Below, piece by piece: positions 1 through 9,892 of a DNA stretch of 64,000 nucleotides. Every line of letters begins with the position of its first letter. The first letter of the stretch is position 1. The stretch is from Roridomyces roridus (Eukaryota; Basidiomycota; Agaricomycetes; Agaricales; Mycenaceae), in the NCBI GenBank assembly GCA_029378245.1, contig JARKIF010000008.1, forward strand, positions 1,984,001 to 2,048,000. The letters run 5' to 3'. The translations under genes and the position numbers were made by a program. The notes beneath the pieces are model-generated. The model did not search any database. It saw only the letters and a program-made list of their open reading frames with translations, and had not been told where the DNA came from.

Positions 1-2510
1 AAGTCCTCAACTAGCTTCTGCCGACAAGACCATCAAGCTGTGGAAGCAGCACAAGGTCATGCAGACCTTCCCCGGACACAACGCCGTCGTCCGTTCGTTG
101 GCGCACATTCCAGACATCGGCTTTGCATCTTGCGCGGACAAGTCAGTTGCTTCCACGTCGCTATCGCCTTCTTTTACCGATCTTTACCAGTGAGATACGC
201 GTCTGGTCCTTTGGTGGCGACCTCATCCAAACGCTGACGGGCCACACGTCGTTCATATACCGATTAGCGGTTCTGCCTAGCGGAGACCTTGTTTCGTCCA
301 GCGAGGATCGCAGTGTGAGGATATGGAAAGGTGCGTGCTTCGTTCTCCAAATAGCTTCCCTTGTGACGCGTCAAAATAGATGGCGAATGTGTACAAGTCT
401 TGGTGCATCCTGCTATTTCGGTTTGGACTGTCTCTACCCTTCCCAACGGCGATATTGTCAGTGGCTCAAGCGACAAAATCGTCCGCGTATTCAGTGCCTC
501 GGAAGATCGGTGGGCTTCTGAAGAGGAGGTCAAAGCTTACGACGATGTGGTCGCCCAGCAATCCTTGTCGTCCCACGAGGTGGAGCAAGTCAAGGTGGAG
601 ACCATGGATGCTCTCAATACTCCTGGTACTCATCTTTTTTTTACCCGCATTCTCTCGTTTTTCTGACCGTGTTCAAGGCAGAATCGGTCAGACCAAGCTG
701 ATATTGAATGGGGATGTAACAGAAGTGTATAGCGTAAGTTTCCGATGTATTCTCCCGAGATTTTACTGACAGTCAGAACCTAGTGGGACGGCTCCGTCTG
801 GCAAAGGATCGGAGAACGCGCGGAAGGGCCGTCTAGCGGGGAGAAGACGAAAACCTTGTTTGAGGGCCAGGAATGGGATTACGTTTGGAACGTTGCACTC
901 GAAGACGGAGCGCCATCCTTGAAGCTTCCTTTCAACGTTTCCGGTATGCACACTTGCCTTTTTACTCTTGCGTAACTGACGGCCTTGCAGAGAACCCCGC
1001 CGCAGCCGCCCAGCGCTTCTTGGAGAGGAACAATCTTCCAGTAGCGCACATGAATACGATAGTGGACTATATTTACCAGAATACCCCTGGTGAAACGCTC
1101 GGAACTGGCGGTGGTGAGCAATACGTCGATCCGTTCACAGGCAAGCGACTCTCGCTGTTGTCCGCTCTAGTCCACTAACTGGCCCGCAGGAGCATCACGG
1201 TACCAAAGTTCTGCAGCTTCCGCGCCCTCTGCCCCCGCCTCTTCGTACATGGACCCGTACACTGGCGCCTCACGATACACTGGTGCACCTCCACCTGCGG
1301 CTGCTGCTCCTGCATCCAGCTTCCAAGACCCGTATACGGGCGCATCGCGGTACTCTGGCGCGCCTCAGCCAGCCCCTGCCAAGCCTGCTGGGATCTTGCC
1401 TATGCTGCAACCTGTTCTCCTCAAAGAGGGTAATCTGTCGGCGATGCGGTCCAAGATCCATCAGCACAACGACGGGCTGCAAAATGAGATTGTACGTGAA
1501 TGATTCTTGAGTGTGTAGTGTGCTAACTATTCTGTCGCAGTCGACTTCTTCGCTCGCGTTTTATCCTGAAGAAGGCCGGTCGGTTGACGAAGCCTTTGCC
1601 TATGTCGAGAAATGCGCGGCGTCAAAGCGGCCGACCAACCCTCTTGGGAGTGTCCATATCGAGACCCTTATCTCAGTGCTGGAGCGTTGGCCTGCGGGTA
1701 TAATACTCCCGAGTACGTGCCTGTCTTCCGAAATACCAGCGTTAACGAGAGTCGTTACTTAGTTTTGGACCTCTCCCGCCTCATTGTAGCGTATTGCCCT
1801 GAAGCTGTCAAAGCTGCAGGCCTCAAGGAACGGTTATTCGAAGCCCTGTTCAAGGCCTCCGAGTGGCCTACGCCGTGGGTCAAATCGCCCACGAAACCTG
1901 TCGAGACGAATATTATGCTGGTGTTCCGTGCGTTGGCGAACGTTGCGCAGGAGGCGTCTGGAGCGGCAGATGGGCCCTGGATTGGTCAGGTACGCGCGTC
2001 AATTTGTGCCTTGAATGACCTAATAATGTGTGGATTTAGATGCTGAAAACAGTGTCGGATGCGTCGTATGCGACGCTTTCGCCGTCGCAGCGGAAGCCGT
2101 TGGCGACCATGTTGCTCAAGTGAGTGCTGTATGACCTTGACCTGATTTGGAATCTCAATTGTACTAGTATCTCGTGTGTTACGCTGTTCACGCCGTTGGA
2201 CGCTGTGGGTCGGGGACTTCATCTCGCGATGATATTCCAGGCTTTGGAGGATAAAGCCGATTCGGAGAGCGCGTATCGTGCTTTGGTGGGACTCGGGAAC
2301 GTCGTCAGTGGTCTCACGCGTATTATGATTCCGCCTTCCTGACATTCCATGTAGATGTACGCGTCAAAGCAGCAAAGTAACCCTCTCGACGGCGCGCAGG
2401 CTGCCCAGGTAACGCGGTCTATGCGCGACTTGCCCACACGGTTCCCCGAAGACCGATTCCGGAACCTCGTCGTTGAGATCTCCGCGTTACTCGTCTCTGG
2501 GGTGTTGTAA
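1..2510 (+). CDS. DOA1: Doa1/Lub1/PLAA-family ubiquitin-binding WD-repeat protein (5' partial)
   Basis: The reading begins inside the WD40 propeller: blades containing IKLWK, the GH...VR pattern, EIRVWSF and RSVRIWK are read from short exons up to about 520. The region around 990-1130 encodes a PFU (PLAA family ubiquitin-binding) domain with AAAAQRFLERNNLP. A P/Y/T/G-rich linker with the repeated DPYTGASRY unit follows (1250-1380), then a C-terminal PUL armadillo domain (about 1390-2510). In the family, the propeller and PFU bind ubiquitin and PUL binds Cdc48/p97, which serves ubiquitin-dependent protein turnover in cytosol and nucleus. The stop TAA is at 2508-2510. The last exon begins after an acceptor near 2354 and reads MYASKQQSNPLDG. 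The start lies outside the window. The assignment is strong because domain order and length fit. Exact splice sites of the short 5' exons are inferred. Confidence 0.88.
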
Positions 2511-2644
2511 ATAGGTGTGTATTGCCAGTGTGTTATTAGAAATGGTGTTTCGAATCTCTTTTGGGTGTGCCGCTGCCGTTCGGGGCGGCCTTGGGATTTT
2601 TTTTGGGGGGACTGTATGTAGACAGAGATGCATGTACCAAAAAA

Positions 2645-2665
2645 GTAGGGTTAGGGTTAGGGGTA
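2645..2665 (+). promoter_or_regulatory. Telobox-like TTAGGG repeat in a promoter
   Basis: Two and a half TTAGGG units sit about 50-65 bp before the start codon of the histidine phosphatase gene. In fungi and animals such interstitial units are binding sites for Myb/telobox proteins (Tbf1/Teb1/Tay1 type) in promoters of housekeeping genes. The sequence is seen directly. The regulatory role is inferred. Confidence 0.45.
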
Positions 2666-2712
2666 TAAACACTCTTTGCTCTTTATCAGATCTTCCAAAT
2701 CCCTCTCCATTC

Positions 2713-3504
2713 ATGACTGAGCCAGCTGTGAGGGTGTATGTGGTTCGACATGGGGAGACGAGGGAGAATAGGGAGGAGATTATTCAGGGACAGATGGACA
2801 CGGATTTGAATGATGTTGGGCTGAGGCAAGTGGGGAGGGTTGCGGATGCGCTGAGGTCGACGGTGCATTTTGATGCGGCGTATAGTAGTGATTTGAAGAG
2901 GGCGTTCCAGGTGAGTGTGGTTTGGTACAGTATCGGCCTGTGAGGTTGATGACTTTTAAACTCTTAGACTGGGGAGATGATATTGGCTCATCGGGAGGAT
3001 ATACAGATTCGGGCGGAGCAGGATCTTAGGGAGAGGGTAAGCATGTCTGTCTGTCTTGGATATTGGAGTTTGGACTAACCCGCGCAATGACAGTGTTTCG
3101 GAGATCTTGAAGGACAGAAACGGGGCGCGGACTTCAAGGCGGCGCTTGCTTTGAGCACGACTGCGGAGAGTGCTGATGCGTTTTCTGCTCGTGCGGTCGG
3201 GTGGTGGAAAAAGGCGATTTTGCAGCGGACTTTGGGGATGCCGGCGCAGGCGGAGGCGTACAATGTCTTGGTGACGAGCCACGGTGCTTTTATTGCTACG
3301 CTCCTTCATGGGTTGGTAGGGAGTGGCAAGGTAAAGTGTGGGCCGGGTGTTGAAATTGGGAGGGTTCCCAATACGTCGGTTACGATCGTAGAGGTGGAGA
3401 GGGATGGGTTGGGGACGGTTGTGCAATTCGGGGACTATGGGCATTTGACCAGGAAGATGGAGGGTGAGATGGTAGACAATGTGGATCAGGTCGGCAGCGT
3501 TTAG
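2713..3504 (+). CDS. Histidine phosphatase (phosphoglycerate mutase-like, TIGAR/fructose-bisphosphatase type)
   Basis: The protein starts MTEPAVRVYVVRHGETREN. It carries the RHG motif with the phospho-accepting histidine at the N-terminus, followed by QGQMDTDLNDVGLRQ and SSDLKRAFQ, the usual order in the branch-1 histidine phosphatase superfamily. The second catalytic histidine lies in the segment VLVTSHGAFIATLLHGL near the C-terminus. At least two introns interrupt the gene (near 2911-2967 and 3037-3093), and the last exon runs to TAG at 3502-3504. Substrate cannot be told from sequence: small phosphoesters such as fructose-2,6-bisphosphate are possible, as are broader acid substrates. The protein is about 220 residues, normal for the small TIGAR/PhoE-like group. 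No secretion signal is visible, so it is likely cytosolic. Confidence 0.85.
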
Positions 3505-3863
3505 ATTAGAGACACGCACTGCCTTTTCAACAGCTTTTTGGTTCAATTATGGGTTTCTGCTTCCTTATGTGCTGCGGACGAGAGAGCGAATTTCAGGCAC
3601 AAGACCCTTAATGCTCGAAGACTCGGAAATTTGGGGGAAAAGGCCATGAGACGTTCGAAGGCAGGCAGCACGACTTTGAGCTGCCGTCAAGTAGAATAAT
3701 TCGAGAGTGTGTCCGAGTCGAGGCCGAGAGCTGCCGAGAGGTGTGGATCACTTCCGGTCATGACCGTGTTTGCCAAGCAAGGCAGTGCATATGATAGTTT
3801 GTTCCGTCATTGCTGTCTGTACATAACCCGTCCACTCATTTCTCCTCTGTCTCTCCCACCTCC
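3505..3863. other. Intergenic region, no gene seen
   Basis: This spacer holds the 3' flank of the phosphatase gene and the promoter of the exchanger gene. The last 40 bases before the ATG at 3864 are rich in C and T, as is common in basidiomycete core promoters. No coding sequence or repeat was recognised. Confidence 0.5.
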
Positions 3864-5934
3864 ATGTCCTCTGAAACAGCACCCCTCCTACCCAACGCAA
3901 ATGGAAATGGATCAACATCGCCAACACTGGTCCACCGCGTCAAAGCCCTGATTGCGGCCGAGGGCGAACCGTCATGGGGCAAATCCTACCGATACTTTCT
4001 CCTCGAATCCTATCTCAACCTGCTACTCTTGTTCATCCCGTTGAGCATGGTAGCCCACTACTCCAACTGGGACGCCGCCCTCCGCTTCAGTTTCAGCTTT
4101 ATCGCTATCATCCCGCTCGCCAAGGTGAGTGCTAGCGCCACACGGAAACTTTCCGAAGCTCATCCCCATGCAGTTACTTGGTGAGGCGACAGACCAAATG
4201 TCGTCCAAGCTGGGTCAGACTTTGGCTGGTCTTCTTAATGCGTCTTTTGGCAATGCTGTGGAGATTATCGTTGGAGTTGCGGCTCTCTTGCAAAGTGCGT
4301 CTATTGTCTCCCTACTGTCTCACAAAGCTGAATTCAATTAGACGAACTCCGGATTGTGCAGACTTCTGTACGCTGCGTTTCATCTTCATGTATTTTGCTC
4401 AAACCGTGTGGCAGATGCTGGGCTCTATCCTGTCCAACTTGCTCCTGGTTTTGGGATGCTCTTTCTTGGCTGCCGGGTTCAAATTCAAGGAAAGCAATTT
4501 CCAGGTCACTGCGGCTCAAGCGTGAGCGCCTTTTCCCTCCGCAATCTTCTCATCTCACTTTCTTGCAGTTCGAGTTCTGTACGTGTCGTAGTCTAATTCT
4601 GTTGCGAATACTTGGCTGACATGGTCTAGCTGATGACTTTGGCTTGCATCAGTGCGCAACACCATATTCTCTCTCGAACTTGTTCTCATTTCATTTAGCC
4701 CTCGTTATTCCTGCGGCGTATCACAGTACAATGCTGGAGGCCAACAACGCTGCCAACGACAACTCGTTGATGCGATTCTTCTCTGTCCCGGATGAGACGC
4801 AAGATCCCGGTCTGCTTGCCATCTCCCGAGGCACTTCGATTCTTCTACTTGGTGTCTACGTCGCCTACTTGGCCTTCCAGGTATGTCTTTTTGAAAAGTT
4901 CAAAACCGGCACTGACGGTTTCTAGCTGAAAACTCATGCGTACCTCTTCGAGGCTGAAGAACAAGAGGCCGAAACTCCGAACATGAGCGTTGTCTCGGCA
5001 GGAGTCGCGTCAGTTCATTGTCATGTGATCGTTCATTTTGGTAATCCTTCTTCAGTTTGCTCGCAACTACAGTCGTGACTGCCTTCTGCGCGGATATCTG
5101 TAGGGTTTCGCGCTCAATTTTGATTGTCGTCTTGCTCACTAGAAACAGTGGTTGCTTCCATTGAGGAGACGGCTGAGCGGTATCATATTCCCAAACCGTT
5201 TATTGGTTTGATTCTTCTGCCGATTGTGGTGAGTATGATTTGCTCTCGTTTTCGTGTGCTTAATCTGTTTGTTTAGTCCAATGCAGCGGAGCATGTCACG
5301 TCTGTTTGGATGGCTATGAAGGGACAGATGGAGGTTTGTTTGCTTTTCCCCCGACGTTTACCCACATGTAACAATTCTACAGTTGACGATTGGGATCTGC
5401 GTTGGCAGTTCCATTGTGAGTAATCTCAAGTTGGGTGCTTTCGATCTGACCCAGTCGATAGCAAATCGCCACCTTTGCTATCCCGCTGCTTGTCATTGTT
5501 GGATGGATGTAAGGCAACAAGTTTCCTTGGTACATTGATTCTCATTCATTCACAGCTTCGGACACGAGTTGACGTTGTTCTTCGCCAACTTTGAGGTGCG
5601 TTCGGTTTCTATGTTTGTTTGTTCTCGTTTTTAAAACTTCAACCAACCCAGACTATTACCCTGTTTGCCTCGGTGTTCCTCGTCAACACCCTTATCCAGT
5701 GCGTCTCACCATTTATTGAACTCGTTAATGCTGAACTTGTCTCAGGGATGGAAAGTCGAATTATATGGAAGGGTTGATGTAGGTTTTTGTCGTCCATACG
5801 ATGTCGAAGTTGACCCAATCTTTACAGGCTGATCACCCTATACCTTGTCATTGCCCTCGCATGTGCGTCTCCTCGCGTATTCTCTCTTTCTTGCTCGTCT
5901 GACTTGGCTCCGTGTAGTTTGGGTGGCCAAGTAA
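3864..5934 (+). CDS. VCX1: Vacuolar Ca2+/H+ exchanger (CaCA/CAX family, Vcx1-like)
   Basis: The start ATG at 3864 opens MSSETAPLLPNANGNG, a hydrophilic N-terminus with a di-leucine-like motif. A series of membrane segments follows. The hallmark alpha-repeat 1 reads GNAVEIIVGVAALL, with the conserved GNAxE acidic residue. Alpha-repeat 2 reads LILLPIVSNAAEHVTSVW, again with the conserved acidic residue (AAEH). More than ten very short introns split the 3' half, and the last exon joins to read ITLYLVIALAFWVAK before TAA at 5932-5934. The family moves Ca2+ into the vacuole in exchange for protons. The reading frame could be joined throughout without a stop, so the gene looks intact. Individual intron borders in the middle were placed by eye. 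Confidence 0.9.
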
Positions 5935-6162
5935 ACCCATTCGCCTCAAGCCAGCTCGCCAGATTACATTAATGCTTCGGTTGTAGCATACATGTTCTTC
6001 GGATTTAGTACATATATTTCTTCATGTAGCCTCATCGTGAATGCGACTAGATACCCTTTTCGTGTTTCTCAGACTCTTCGACGCTCAACTTCAGTGGCTG
6101 TGTCTTCCCGAAAAGGCTGCACGTAAGCACGATCAAATCATACGCGCTTTTCTGTCTCCGTC

Positions 6163-8140
6163 ATGGCCATGCGACGAGTCCCACTGGCATTGGGTCCTCA
6201 GCCGGTAACGAGACAGGAATTTGTGCGGTTCTTTCAAAGATGTATGCCGCCTCCCGGATGGCCGGAGACTATAGGCGCGTCATCTCTTTGAAAAAAACTT
6301 GCGCGCCAACTTACTTACTTCCAGCTGTGGCCAACTCGGGCGGAGCCGATTCCACTTGTCTTCTCTTCCTTATACAACGGTATATTGAAGACATGCACAA
6401 GGGAAGCCGCAAAGCCGACCCCCACACGCTTCTACCATCCGCTGTGGTATCTCTAACGGTCGACCACGGGATGCAGGCTTCTTCTTCCGAGATGGCACGG
6501 CATAGTGGGGATGTTGCGCAGAAGATGGGAGTTTCTCGACACGTTACAAGCGAGATCCCATGGGGCACTCCTCCGTTCCCTCCCAAACCCGCAGAGGGTC
6601 AGGCGTTTGAAGGTATTGCGCGGAATGCGAGGTATCACCTGCTTTTTGAAGCTATGAACGAGGTTGGGGCGCCGGTTCTTGCTACGGGGCATCATGGGGA
6701 TGATCAGGTTGAGACGAGTTTGATGAGGCTTGCGAAGGGGACGACGGAGATTGGGGCTGGGGGGATGAGGAGGTGTAGGAGGTGGGGCATGGGGTCTAAT
6801 GGGTTGAAGGGGTCGTTGGGGTGGGCTGGGCTCAGGGGGATGAAGTCCTGGATGATAAGGCCGCTTTTGGAGGTGTCCAAGGTAGACAGGCCTCGGTTTG
6901 TTGGATTGCACTGATTCTTTTTCGTAGGACAGGTTGTTGGCAACTTGCGAAGAACACAAGCTGGAGTATGTCACGGATTCGACAAATTTCCAACCAGAGT
7001 TGACGCTTCGCAATGCCATTCGCGACATGTTGGCGAAAGATAGCCTGGATCCGACGGTATGTGCGAATTTTCTGTGTCGTTGGTCATTAACGATTTATTT
7101 CGACTAGTGCATTGGGAAAAGGCTGCCCCAGGATATCTGGGACAGTCTGCAACAAATCCAAAAGGGACTCTCGTCTCTGGAATCCGTCAGTGTAGATCCT
7201 CGAGGCGGGTTTGATCAACTTCGCTCGGCAGTGACCGTTCTTTCTGAGCAAGTCGAGGACATCGACAGTTTGGGTGAGTTTTAAGATTTGTTTTATACCC
7301 TTATAACTCGTCGTACTAGTCGACAGCACCCTCAACCGTTGCCATCTTCCTTCCCCGGCTGGAACTTGCCTGGTCTCCTCTCGTGGTCTCGCAACGATCC
7401 GCGACCCTTTGGTTCGACGAAGTCTTGTCCTCCGAATTATGCGCTACGTTTCATTCCACGGTTGGGGGACTCTGCGCGCCGACGCCAACCGCCGGAAAGA
7501 CAACCTCGAAGGGGTCATTCAAAACATGTGGACGCCCGATCCATTCGAAGCTGGTATAAGACCGTTCGTCCACGGCGGCGGTGTGTTGTGGACACCCGTC
7601 ATTGTTGGGCCGGCTACTCTGCGGATTCCTGAAGAAGGAACCAGGGCGATTCCAGGGTCGGTGGAGATGGTGGCGTGGCTTGCTTCGCGTCAGCCTCCGA
7701 TCAGTCCCAAGAAGATGGAAAGGATGGGAATGGTCAATCCGTTGAGGGTGGATGTCACGCAACAGCTGGCGGATAAACTGGCTGCGCGGCGGCCTTCTTC
7801 CAAAAAGGGCGGTGTTGGGGTGCTGGAAGTGCTCTGGGACTGCCGGTTTACGATTTCCATGGATGTGGACAAGATTCCGGACGATTTGGCGCGGGAGATT
7901 CTTGATGGCCAGATGGAGGTCAAGATCCTGCCGAATTCGAGATGGATTTGGCCGAAAGTCGTGGTCAAGAAGCGCGGTGAGGACGAGGACTTGACGATCC
8001 ACTCGACCATTTATTTTCCAACGGACGGGTCAATGGGTAAATTGGATAGAGAGGTGTTGCAAAAGAGGCAGAACGTGCATATACAGGAGATACAGGTGGA
8101 TTGGATCAAGATGGAGTGGATTAGGTCGCTCGCGGCGTGA
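6163..8140 (+). CDS. tRNA(Ile)-lysidine synthetase-like protein (TilS/MesJ N-type ATP pyrophosphatase)
   Basis: The ATG at 6163 leads to FVRFFQRCMPPPGWPETIAV, then the PP-loop SGGADS (SGGxDS), which binds ATP. Further PP-ATPase signatures follow: TVDHGMQ, ATGHHGDDQVET and RPLLEVSK. A long C-terminal region from about 7330 to 8140 resembles the lysidine synthetase C-terminal part only loosely. In the family the enzyme converts the wobble C34 of tRNA-Ile(CAU) to lysidine. In a fungus a mitochondrial role is expected, but no targeting sequence is evident. Joining exon 1 to the PP-loop in frame seems to need a 50-nt intron (6275-6324) with a GC donor. A GT donor at 6240 would also keep frame but would delete the conserved PPPGWPETI stretch. 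Later introns lie near 6882-6927, 7057-7108 and 7274-7318. Confidence 0.82.
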
Positions 8141-8190
8141 AATGATGGATTTTATTTTCGCCCGAGACTTTCTTTACAAAGAGGATATTC

Positions 8191-9202
8191 CTAATTCCTG
8201 TAGGTTGACGCCGGCGTCGGCATATCTCCGTTCCCAAGGACCTCAAAACCCTGCTGACGCAACGACAGAGCGGACTGGGCGGTGTGCGGCATGGCCTGGT
8301 TGATCGCAAAGTCAGTCAACTCGTGGTTCGCGTTGGGACCGGCGAGGATACGAAGGCGGACGCGGCCGCTCTCGTTGGGCGAAGTCTGGGCGGCATCAGC
8401 ATCCACCGAGGAAATTAACAAGGCACGTACAAGAACTTGTGCGGGGGTGTAGACGCTCCGGATTGGCGCAAACACAATTTGGACGTTTTGGCGGATATTC
8501 GGCGTGTAGACAACATCGTTGTTCGACTCGAGGGACGTGATCTCTTGGAAATACGGTGAGAATTCGCGTTCCTTGGTTTCCTGATGGTGTTCGTAGGCCA
8601 CGATGTACGAACGGCGGTAGGCTCCGTCCTGTTTCAAAGTCAAGTTTAAAGTGGAAGTGGTGGTGGTACAAGCGGGCACGAACCTCGGCTTCGATCAAGC
8701 GCGGGCGAACCACCCTGCCGACGCTCCAGGGAGAATATTTATCTGTCTTGCGGTCCAAACGACGGATGCGGACTTGCTCGCCGATCTGGAACTACAGCTT
8801 CATACTCGAATACGGTTCTTGTCTGGGGGTAAGTACCTTGAAATAATTGAACCCGTCGATGAGCTCGGCCGCGTCGTCACCACCAGGGCCACCACCGCCA
8901 ATAGTGCGAGGACGATTCGACTTGTGTGTAGGAGCGCTAGACTTCAAGGACGAACTCTCGTTGGTTGGATAACCTGGTGGCACGGTACCCCGTGCGCCTG
9001 GAACTTTCGTCCGGGAAGAAGATGAACTGTTTGGGTCTTTGCCATTCATGCCACTTGCATGCACATGGCGCGGACGACTCGGATGATGGGGACTCCATGA
9101 CGGTGGGTTGGGGTTGGCGGTGGCTGCGCTGAGCGCGGGCGGGCCTGGGGGGAAATAATACTGGGGGCGCAAGGGGGCGCCTTCGGGGTACCAGGTTTGC
9201 AT
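8191..9202 (-). CDS. Unrecognised fungal protein with proline/serine-rich N-terminus
   Basis: ATG (reverse) at 9200-9202 opens MQTWYPEGAPLRPQYYFPPG. The first 110 residues are low in complexity (P, S, G, N) and look disordered. A folded part then reads IGEQVRIRRLDRKTDKYSPW, followed after an intron by SYIVAYEHHQE and SPYFQEITSLESNN, ending near SLRQQGFEVLGNGD. Two introns join in frame: one near 8785-8832 and one near 8625-8676. The GEQVRIRR...GRVVRP segment could be a small beta-barrel, but no family was recognised. The gene is tail-to-tail with the TilS-like gene, only 50 bp apart. It may be a basidiomycete-specific protein; function unknown. Confidence 0.65.
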
Positions 9203-9448
9203 GGTTAGTGAGTGGGTAATTCTGGTGGCAGCAGGGCAGGGCAGACGAGTGTGATTTTATAACATACTCGCCATCACACTTTGGTTGTTGCTTTGAAGGA
9301 CGAATTGGGTTGATGGGCCACAGCGCGTCGCTTGGGCTTGGGCCATTGTTCGCTACCGGCGGTTCGCTGGGGGCCGTCCTCGGGTGTGGATTGCTGGGCA
9401 ATTGTTCGTGCGTGTGTCCTCTCGGCCACCATTTATTGGGTGTAGCGA

Positions 9449-9600
9449 TGTCCGAATCAAAATATTTCGGAGGGTACTTACCTGTAAACGCCCGCGCAGC
9501 CCTCCGACTCAAGATATTTCTATAGGTACAAACGCGGGCGCAACCCTTCGACCTAGAATTCTGAGGGCGTGGAAGCTCAGCATGAAAATTGCATGAACTT
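9449..9600. repeat. Diverged direct repeat, copy 1
   Basis: This 150-base block is repeated at 9638-9793 in the same orientation. Shared landmarks in order are AATATTTCGGAGGGTACTTA, TAAACGCCCGCG, GATACAAACGCGGGC-like, CAACCCTTC, AATTCTGAGGGC and CAGCATGAAAATTG. CGCCCGCG near the start and CGCGGGCG near the middle are inverted relative to each other, so each unit could fold. No coding sequence was seen. It lies beyond the 3' end of the P450 gene and upstream of the unrecognised gene. Confidence 0.7.
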
Positions 9601-9637
9601 GAACCCATCACCCCTATCTTTTGGTTCTGACATCACT

Positions 9638-9793
9638 GTCCGATTCGTCGGAATATTTCGGAGGGTACTTATAAACGCCCGCGGAACCCGCCGACTCAAA
9701 ATATTGTTTGTAGATACAAACGCGGGCCCAACCCTTCAACCTAAAATTTAAATTCTGAGGGCCTGGAAGCCCAGCATGAAAATTGAATGAACT
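9638..9793. repeat. Diverged direct repeat, copy 2
   Basis: This is the second copy of the block at 9449-9600, separated by about 37 unrelated bases. It shares the same order of landmarks with scattered substitutions and small indels, for example an added ATTTAA before TTCTGAGGGC. It could be a non-autonomous element or an old local duplication. No clear target-site duplication was found. Confidence 0.7.
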
Positions 9794-9892
9794 CCGACGG
9801 AGAGCTCGGCCGTTTAATGGCAAATATTTAATGTAGAGTATATTTGGAGTGCTGACAATTTACAAGAGTACAGCAACAGCGAAAAGTATGCT

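Noticed and set aside
40..521. Several open frames in the first 500 bases in other frames
   Set aside because: They are shadows of the WD-repeat exons. Only the frame giving WD-type strands matches the PFU and PUL parts downstream.
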